A DNA stretch of 64,000 nt from Silvibacterium dinghuense. Its GTDB lineage: Bacteria > Acidobacteriota > Terriglobia > Terriglobales > Acidobacteriaceae. Below are positions 58,904 to 64,000 of the stretch, in pieces; the stretch's first letter is position 1; the number at the start of each line of letters is the position of its first letter. The stretch spans positions 764,784 to 828,783 of the forward strand of contig NZ_SDMK01000002.1 in assembly GCF_004123295.1 (NCBI RefSeq), in the 5' to 3' direction. The notes under the pieces are model-generated. The model did no database searches and was not told the DNA's origin. It was given only the letters and a program-made list of their open reading frames with translations. The translations under genes were made by a program, and so were the position numbers.

Positions 58904-60291
58904 CAGTTGCCTCCCTTGGCGCCGGCGGGCGCTGCGGCTTGCTTCGCAACGGTGATCTCGAGAACCGTACGGTTCTGTGGACGAAGATACTTTGCGGCTG
59001 TCGCCTGCAGATCGGCCGGCGTCAGCTTGTCGAAGTTCGCAACCAGCGTATTGATCTTGCCTGGATCGTCGTCAAAGAGCGCGAAGCTCGCAAACAGGTC
59101 TACCTTGCCAAGGCCAAGATTGCCTTCGTCGTCATAGAGCGAGGAAACCAGCTTGGTCTGAGCGCGGCGCAGCGTCGTCTCGTCCACCGGCTTGTCGATG
59201 ACGCCCTGCACCACCTTGTCGACCGCGCCCATGATCTGCTCTGTCGATACGTTATCGTCGTGGATCAGGCTCGCCGTGAAGAGCATCGGCCCGCGATAGT
59301 CGTACATGTTGCCGAGCTCATTGATGCCGCCATCCACCGAAGCGGCATAGCCGTCTTTTTTCACCAGTTCCTGCACCAGCAGGCTGTCATCGCCCTGCAG
59401 AAGAATCTGGTTGAGCAGACCCATCGCGTACCAGTCTTTGCTGAGGCGCGGAGGCATGTGATAGGCAAAGGCCAGCGCCGGCTTCTTCGCCAGCTTGTCT
59501 TCTTTGCTGGCGTGCTTCTCCGCTGTCTGCTCCGGCTCCGTCAGGTCCGGCAGCGGTGGAACATTGGCTGACGGAATGGAGGCGAAATACTTCTCGATCC
59601 AGCTCTTTGCCTGCGCGGTCTCGAAGTCGCCGACCACCACCAGCACCGCATTGTTCGGCGCGTAGTAGGTCTTGAAGAAATTTTTCACATCTTCGAGCGT
59701 TGCCGCCTGGATATCCGCCAGATCACCATAGAAGTTATGGGCGTTATACCAGTTGGTATTCGCATACTGCGGCATGTCGAGCCATGGGAAACCGCCGTAG
59801 GGCTGGTTGATCACATTAACCTTGACCTCGTTCGTCACCACCCCCTTCTGATTGGTCAGGTTGGCCTCGGTGATGTCGAGGCCGCGCATGCGATCGGCCT
59901 CCGCCCACAGCACCGTCTCGAGCGTGTTCGAAGGCAGCACCTCGAAGTAGTTGGTGAAGTCAAAGCGCGTCGAGCCGTTGAGGATGCCGCCGTTTTTCTG
60001 GATGAGCTGAATGAACTGCATCTTGCCCAGGTTCTGCGAGCCCTGGAACATCATGTGCTCGAAGAGATGAGCGAACCCGGTCCGGTCCTTCGGTTCAATG
60101 CGGAAGCCGATCTGGTAGTAGACACCGACGGCAACGGTAGGCGCCGTGGAGTCCTGCGAGAGAACGACCTTCAACCCATTGGGCAACTTGTAATAGGTGT
60201 AAGGCACCTTCTCTCCGGCGGTCTGAGCGCCGGCGGTTACAGCAGCCATACCGAGGGCGACGGCCGCGGTCCAGCGTTTCCAAAGCCTCAT
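58903..60291 (-). CDS. M16-family zinc metallopeptidase, catalytic subunit
   Basis: A 462-residue exported protease. Signal peptide (WTAAVALGMAAVTAGAQ), then YKLPNGLKVVLSQD and the inverted zinc motif H75-L-F-E-H79 in GFAHLFEHMMFQG, with the third ligand Glu about 75 residues on in the VTNEVKVN area. The second lobe carries MYDYRGPMLFTASL. Works outside the cytoplasm on small peptides or transit segments; substrate unknown. First gene of a two-gene unit; divergent from xylB. Confidence 0.93.
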   Translation of the reverse strand: MRLWKRWTAAVALGMAAVTAGAQTAGEKVPYTYYKLPNGLKVVLSQDSTAPTVAVGVYYQIGFRIEPKDRTGFAHLFEHMMFQGSQNLGKMQFIQLIQKNGGILNGSTRFDFTNYFEVLPSNTLETVLWAEADRMRGLDITEANLTNQKGVVTNEVKVNVINQPYGGFPWLDMPQYANTNWYNAHNFYGDLADIQAATLEDVKNFFKTYYAPNNAVLVVVGDFETAQAKSWIEKYFASIPSANVPPLPDLTEPEQTAEKHASKEDKLAKKPALAFAYHMPPRLSKDWYAMGLLNQILLQGDDSLLVQELVKKDGYAASVDGGINELGNMYDYRGPMLFTASLIHDDNVSTEQIMGAVDKVVQGVIDKPVDETTLRRAQTKLVSSLYDDEGNLGLGKVDLFASFALFDDDPGKINTLVANFDKLTPADLQATAAKYLRPQNRTVLEITVAKQAAAPAGAKGGN

Positions 60292-60424
60292 CGTGCGTGC
60301 TCCATTCCGTGTAAGTTACTGCGGGTGTACGACAGTGTATAAGCTGCTACGTTGCCTGCGATCCCCCTGTTCCCGTGTCTGCAGGATTTCGGTCGCGAAG
60401 CCTGCACCGGGGAGTGTAGAGTAA

Positions 60425-61933
60425 ATGGGCAGCTATATCGATTTATCAGCCTGGAGTAATGGCGTGTTTCTTGGTCTGGATATTGGAACGGGTGGCACCC
60501 GCGCGGTGCTGGTGGATGAACGTGGACGGGTTGTGGCATCAGCCTCGGAAGAGCATGTCCCTTTTGCCAGTCCCCAGCCCGGCTGGGCCGAGCAGGATCC
60601 CGAAGACTGGTGGCGGGCGGCCCAGAAGGCGATCCGCGAGGTGATTGCCGCTGTACCCGGCGCCAAGATCGAAGCCGTCGGCCTTACCGGCCAGATGCAT
60701 GGCGCGGTCCTGCTCGACGAAAATGGCAAAGTCCTCCGCCCATCCCTGATCTGGTGCGATCAGCGCACCGATGCGCAGTGCGACTGGCTGCATCGCGAGA
60801 TCGGACGCGAGCGCCTCATCGAGCTCACCGCCAACCCGGCACTGCCCAACTTTACGCTCACCAAACTTCTCTGGGTGAAGGAACACGAGCCGGAGATCTT
60901 CGCGAAGACCCGGCACATCCTCTGCCCCAAGGATTACGTCCGCCTCCGTCTCACCGGAACCTACGCCATCGATGTGCAGGAAGCCTCGGGCACGCTGCTG
61001 CTGGACGTCGCCAACCGTCGCTGGTCCTCGGAAGTCGCGCGCATTGCCGGCATCCCCGAGTCCTGGCTGCCGGAGCTCTTCGAATCGCCCGAAATCTGCG
61101 CTCGCATCTCGCCTGAAGCCGCATCCATCACCGGCCTCACCGCAGGAACGCCTGTCGCTGCCGGAGCCGGCGATCAGGGCGCCGGAGCAGTGGGCATGGG
61201 CATCCTCCAGCCAGGCTCGGTCTCGGCCACCATCGGCACCTCGGGCGTGGTCTTCGCCGCGACAGCGGCACCGACCAAAGATCCGCTGGGCCGCATGCAC
61301 ACCTTCTGCCATGCCGTTCCGGGACGCTGGCACGTCATGGGAGTCACACAAGCCGCAGGGCTCTCGCTGCGCTGGCTGCGGGAGACGATCGCGGCCGGCG
61401 AGTCTTACGACCAGCTCACCGCGGAAGCGGCAAAGATTGCAGCCGGCAGCGATGGTCTGCTCTGGACGCCTTATCTGCTCGGCGAACGTACGCCGCACCT
61501 CGACTCGCAGGCTCGCGCGGCCTTTGTCGGACTCACCGCTGGACACACGCGTAGCCATCTCGTGCGCGCCGTACTCGAAGGCGTAGCCTATTCGCTGAAG
61601 GATACCTTCACCCTCTTTGCCGAGCTCGGCATTCCAGTCAAGGGTGTGCGCCTTGGCGGCGGCGGAGCCCGCAGTCCGCTCTGGCGCTCGATCCAGGCCT
61701 CGGTCTACGGCTACCCGGTCGACGTACTCACTGCAGAAGAAGGTGGAGCCTTCGGAGCGGCCCTGCTGGCCGGCGTGGGCGCTGGCGCGTGGCGGGACAC
61801 CGACGCGGCCTGCGCGGCAGCGATCGAAGTGGCAGAGCAGATTTCGCCTGACGCCGCAGCATCTGAGCGGTATGCTGAAGGCTATCAAGGCTTCCGGCAG
61901 GTGTATCCGGCGCTTCGCAACATTCGGGGATAA
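60425..61933 (+). CDS. xylB: Xylulokinase
   Basis: A 502-residue FGGY kinase. VFLGLDIGTGGTRAVLVDERG (P-loop), GLTGQMHGAVLLD (MHG is typical of xylulokinase), WCDQRTDAQC, the catalytic Asp in GAGDQGAGAVG, and GGGARSPLWRSIQAS. It phosphorylates D-xylulose to feed the pentose phosphate pathway. No xylose isomerase or transporter is in the window. GGGGAG lies 10 bases before ATG. A strong terminator follows. Confidence 0.94.
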   Translation: MGSYIDLSAWSNGVFLGLDIGTGGTRAVLVDERGRVVASASEEHVPFASPQPGWAEQDPEDWWRAAQKAIREVIAAVPGAKIEAVGLTGQMHGAVLLDENGKVLRPSLIWCDQRTDAQCDWLHREIGRERLIELTANPALPNFTLTKLLWVKEHEPEIFAKTRHILCPKDYVRLRLTGTYAIDVQEASGTLLLDVANRRWSSEVARIAGIPESWLPELFESPEICARISPEAASITGLTAGTPVAAGAGDQGAGAVGMGILQPGSVSATIGTSGVVFAATAAPTKDPLGRMHTFCHAVPGRWHVMGVTQAAGLSLRWLRETIAAGESYDQLTAEAAKIAAGSDGLLWTPYLLGERTPHLDSQARAAFVGLTAGHTRSHLVRAVLEGVAYSLKDTFTLFAELGIPVKGVRLGGGGARSPLWRSIQASVYGYPVDVLTAEEGGAFGAALLAGVGAGAWRDTDAACAAAIEVAEQISPDAAASERYAEGYQGFRQVYPALRNIRG

Positions 61934-61940
61934 GAGCCTC

Positions 61941-61972
61941 CGGTGTGCGGCCGGTACGCAGGCCGCACACCG
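61941..61972 (+). terminator. Intrinsic terminator after xylB
   Basis: A perfect 12-bp stem CGGTGTGCGGCC (61941-61952) / GGCCGCACACCG (61961-61972) with an 8-base loop, 8 bases past the xylB stop. The tail is only TTCCG, so efficiency may be moderate. Confidence 0.75.
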
Positions 61973-61992
61973 TTCCGAGGCGAGTCACTTTC

Positions 61993-62328
61993 GTGTTGAG
62001 CGAATTAGGCAAATTCGCTTCCCTGCTGCTCAGCCTCCTCTCACTGGAGTCGCTGCTGGGGAGCGCCTTTCTCGTGCCTGGAATGGGATGGGAAGACCGG
62101 CTGCTTCGCTCGCTGGGACGGATCGTTCTGGCAGGATGCGTCTGTTTTGCCAGCGGACTTCTTTTCGAACAACGGCCACCGGGGCATGGCCCCGGTGCAG
62201 GGATTCTGCGCACTCTGCCAGTCCGGCTCTATCTCTGGTCTCTTGCCGGAATGGCAATCCTGTTCGTCCTGAGCTGGTATCTTGTGACCTATTATTTGCC
62301 CACGATATGGAAAAATCAGCCATACTAA
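61993..62328 (+). CDS. Small integral membrane protein of unknown function
   Basis: A 111-residue protein from GTG 61993 with three predicted helices (FASLLLSLLSLESLLGSAFLV, IVLAGCVCFASGLLFEQ, LYLWSLAGMAILFVLSWYLVTYYL). There is no clean ribosome-binding site, and no motif. It comes after the xylB terminator and before the cyclic di-GMP gene. A longer frame starting at 61945 would read through the terminator stem and is unlikely. Confidence 0.6.
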   Translation: MLSELGKFASLLLSLLSLESLLGSAFLVPGMGWEDRLLRSLGRIVLAGCVCFASGLLFEQRPPGHGPGAGILRTLPVRLYLWSLAGMAILFVLSWYLVTYYLPTIWKNQPY

Positions 62329-62482
62329 TTCGCTCACTTCTGCCCAATGCAGCACCGCACCACGCTGCGTCATCGTAGAAACGTTCGATCCACAAAAGGA
62401 GGCTCTGCCTACATAGAGAAGATGGCGACTTCAAATTGGATTTTTCTGCAGAACCGCTTCATCGACACAAGCAGGGGCAGGG

Positions 62483-64000
62483 ATGGAAGCAAAACAGCTG
62501 ACGCTCATGCGTGATTTAGTCCGGCTTGCTTTTCTGCTGATCCTGGCAGATCTCGCTGCTTCCCTGGTGAACCTGGCGAGCTGGCATGCAGGCGGCGTCA
62601 CCGTTCTCTGGCCGACCAATGCCCTGTTGGCAGCATATCTGCTGAGCTCGCCCCGGGGATGGAAGCACGCATCGGCCTGTCTCGCACTGGGCTTCAGCAT
62701 CGACCTCGCAGAGAATCTGGTGCTCGGCTGGCACCTGGAATCATCGTTTTATCTTGCCTGCTGCAATCTCATGGAAGTCGTCGTGGCATGGCTGCTGATC
62801 CGCCGGGTCACGGGTTCGCGGCCGGATCTCACCAACCTGCGGCATCTGTTGGCCATGCTCCTCTATGGGGTGGGATTGGCCTCCGCCGCAACCGCCATAG
62901 CAGCATCCTTCCTCACCAGCCCCCCATCGAGCACCCTCGCGACGCTGGTCACCGTGCGCAACTGGTATATGCCGGACATGCTGGGCATGGCGACGGTGCT
63001 GCCGCTTTATCTAAGCTACCGGCTGCGCACCGGCCTGCGACTCTGGTCCTGGACAGAAGCAGCCGGCCTGTTCTCACTGGTCATCGCGGCCACCCTCTTC
63101 GTCTTCGGGCAGAACCGGTATCCGCTGCTTTTCCTGCTGACGCCGGTACTGCTGTTCGTCGGAGTACGCATGGGACTGGCCGGATCGGCGATGGCCCTGC
63201 TGCTGATTGCCGTCATTGGAGGCATCCTCACCTCGCGCGGTCACGGGCCAACCATGCTGATCCATGGCGCCACCATCGCGCAGCGGGACATGGCGCTGCA
63301 AGCCTTCATTGCGCTCACCATGCTGACCCTCTATATCCTCGATGTCGTGGTGGTCAGCAGGCTGCGCCTGCAACAGAATCTCGATGTCAACGAGACCCGG
63401 TTCCGCATGCTGGCCGAATCCTCGCGCGACATCATCGTGCTCACCGATCTCGCAGGGAATCGGCAGTATGTCTCGCCCGCAGCGCTCGAAGTTCTCGGCT
63501 GGTCGCCCGAAGAGCTCATCGGCGGCTCTTACCAGGAACTGGTGCACACCGAAGACATAGAACTGTTCCAAAGGATGCTCGAGGATTGCCGGGAAGGTCG
63601 TCCCATGCCGCCTACGACCTATCGCCAGCGTGCGAAAAACGGAAGCTATCGCTGGCTGGAATCGAACCCGCGCCTGCTGCTCGATCCGGCAACCGGAGAA
63701 GCCACCGGCTATGTAGCCGTCGTGCGCGACATCACCGACCGCAAAAAAGTGGAAGAAGAACTGGCGCGAGCCTTTTCCCTGGTGGAGACACTGGCCAGCG
63801 TGGACGGCCTGACAGGATTGGCCAATCGGCGGCGTTTCGATGAAGTTCTGGAACAGGAGTGGCTGCGCACCGTACGGGAAGGCGGCCAGCTCTCGCTGCT
63901 CATGCTCGATGTCGATCACTTCAAGCATTACAACGATCTATACGGTCACCTCTCCGGCGATGAATGTCTGCGGCAGGTCGCCGAGGCCATCCAGGAGACC
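62483..64000 (+). CDS. MASE1-PAS-GGDEF diguanylate cyclase (cut by the window edge)
   Basis: The first 506 residues of a longer protein; no stop before base 64000. Residues about 10-300 are an eight-helix MASE1-type sensor ([54 protein letters not shown]). A PAS domain follows (about 310-430: [34 protein letters not shown], then RDITDRKK). Then comes the beginning of a GGDEF domain ([44 protein letters not shown]). The GGDEF loop itself lies beyond the edge. The start is ATG 62483, with AGGGG 5 bases upstream. Confidence 0.9.
   Translation, partial: MEAKQLTLMRDLVRLAFLLILADLAASLVNLASWHAGGVTVLWPTNALLAAYLLSSPRGWKHASACLALGFSIDLAENLVLGWHLESSFYLACCNLMEVVVAWLLIRRVTGSRPDLTNLRHLLAMLLYGVGLASAATAIAASFLTSPPSSTLATLVTVRNWYMPDMLGMATVLPLYLSYRLRTGLRLWSWTEAAGLFSLVIAATLFVFGQNRYPLLFLLTPVLLFVGVRMGLAGSAMALLLIAVIGGILTSRGHGPTMLIHGATIAQRDMALQAFIALTMLTLYILDVVVVSRLRLQQNLDVNETRFRMLAESSRDIIVLTDLAGNRQYVSPAALEVLGWSPEELIGGSYQELVHTEDIELFQRMLEDCREGRPMPPTTYRQRAKNGSYRWLESNPRLLLDPATGEATGYVAVVRDITDRKKVEEELARAFSLVETLASVDGLTGLANRRRFDEVLEQEWLRTVREGGQLSLLMLDVDHFKHYNDLYGHLSGDECLRQVAEAIQET

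Noticed and set aside
60539-61888. A 449-codon open frame opposite xylB
   Set aside because: It is antisense to intact FGGY kinase motifs and has no start signal.
1-64000. CRISPR arrays, insertion sequences, integrases or phage genes
   Set aside because: There are no regularly spaced identical repeats, no transposase or integrase-like protein, and no run of phage structural genes.
1-64000. Sigma-54 promoters (TGGC-N8-TTGC) because rpoN is present
   Set aside because: The few TGGCAC matches I saw lie inside genes and lack the TTGC partner at the right distance.

Overview
The window looks like a chromosomal core region of an Acidobacteriota bacterium, probably class Terriglobia (Acidobacteriaceae). 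This is inferred: there is no rRNA gene here to prove it. The grounds are high GC, a diderm envelope gene set (Lnt, MsbA, LptB, a giant LptC-LptA fusion, Tol-Pal), BlaI plus M56-peptidase/TonB gene pairs, an OmpR-type winged-helix regulator with a membrane tail, many secreted proteins of unknown function, and intergenic palindromic repeats of a type common in that group. I saw no tRNA, rRNA, CRISPR array, insertion sequence or prophage.

Layout. 0-8.3 kb: lnt, prfB (read through a programmed +1 frameshift), a CoA-binding protein, a Gfo/Idh/MocA dehydrogenase, rarA with an rRNA-type methyltransferase, tsaC and a YdcF-like protein. 8.3-14.6 kb: a palindromic repeat, a DUF92 membrane protein, a beta-propeller lipoprotein, and a udg-priA repair/restart unit. 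14.6-19.9 kb: a tight minus-strand unit msbA-yicC-gmk-rpoZ-coaBC ending in a strong terminator. 19.9-25.3 kb: a TMEM175-type channel, a radical SAM plus class II aldolase pair, a large secreted unknown, ubiX, and an anchored protein followed by a 26-residue membrane peptide. 25.3-32.5 kb: lptCA-lptB-rpoN-hpf-rapZ. 32.6-38.3 kb: an unknown, a 2-oxoacid:ferredoxin oxidoreductase (two subunits), then a lower-GC divergent pair (secreted protein / membrane winged-helix regulator). 38.3-43 kb: a DapA-family aldolase, a small membrane protein, a diguanylate cyclase, a TPR protein and a 68-aa hydrophilic protein. 43-48.4 kb: the Tol-Pal system, transcribed tolQ-tolR-tolA/tonB-tolB-pal-cpoB. 48.7-57.5 kb: recN, a second palindromic repeat, a Tat-type secreted unknown, the blaI/M56-TonB pair with visible operators, yebC, a PagL-like protein, glutamate formimidoyltransferase and a secreted unknown. 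57.5-64 kb: an M16 peptidase pair, xylulokinase, a small membrane protein and a MASE1-PAS-GGDEF protein cut by the window edge.

Much of the window serves the outer membrane: lipoprotein acylation (Lnt), lipid A flipping (MsbA), LPS transport (LptCA/LptB), lipid A trimming (PagL-like) and envelope constriction (Tol-Pal). The rest is mostly housekeeping (RF2, PriA, RecN, RarA, UDG, omega, GMK, CoaBC, sigma-54, HPF, YebC).

No single clearly new multi-gene system stands out. The best candidates for undescribed biology are the radical SAM/aldolase pair (20754-22540), the BlaI/M56-TonB switch with CTAA-N4-TTAG operators flanking its promoter (51638-53499), the 26-residue membrane peptide (24621-24701), the duplicated-module secreted protein (22544-23872) and the two related palindromic repeats (8317-8445, 50503-50620).
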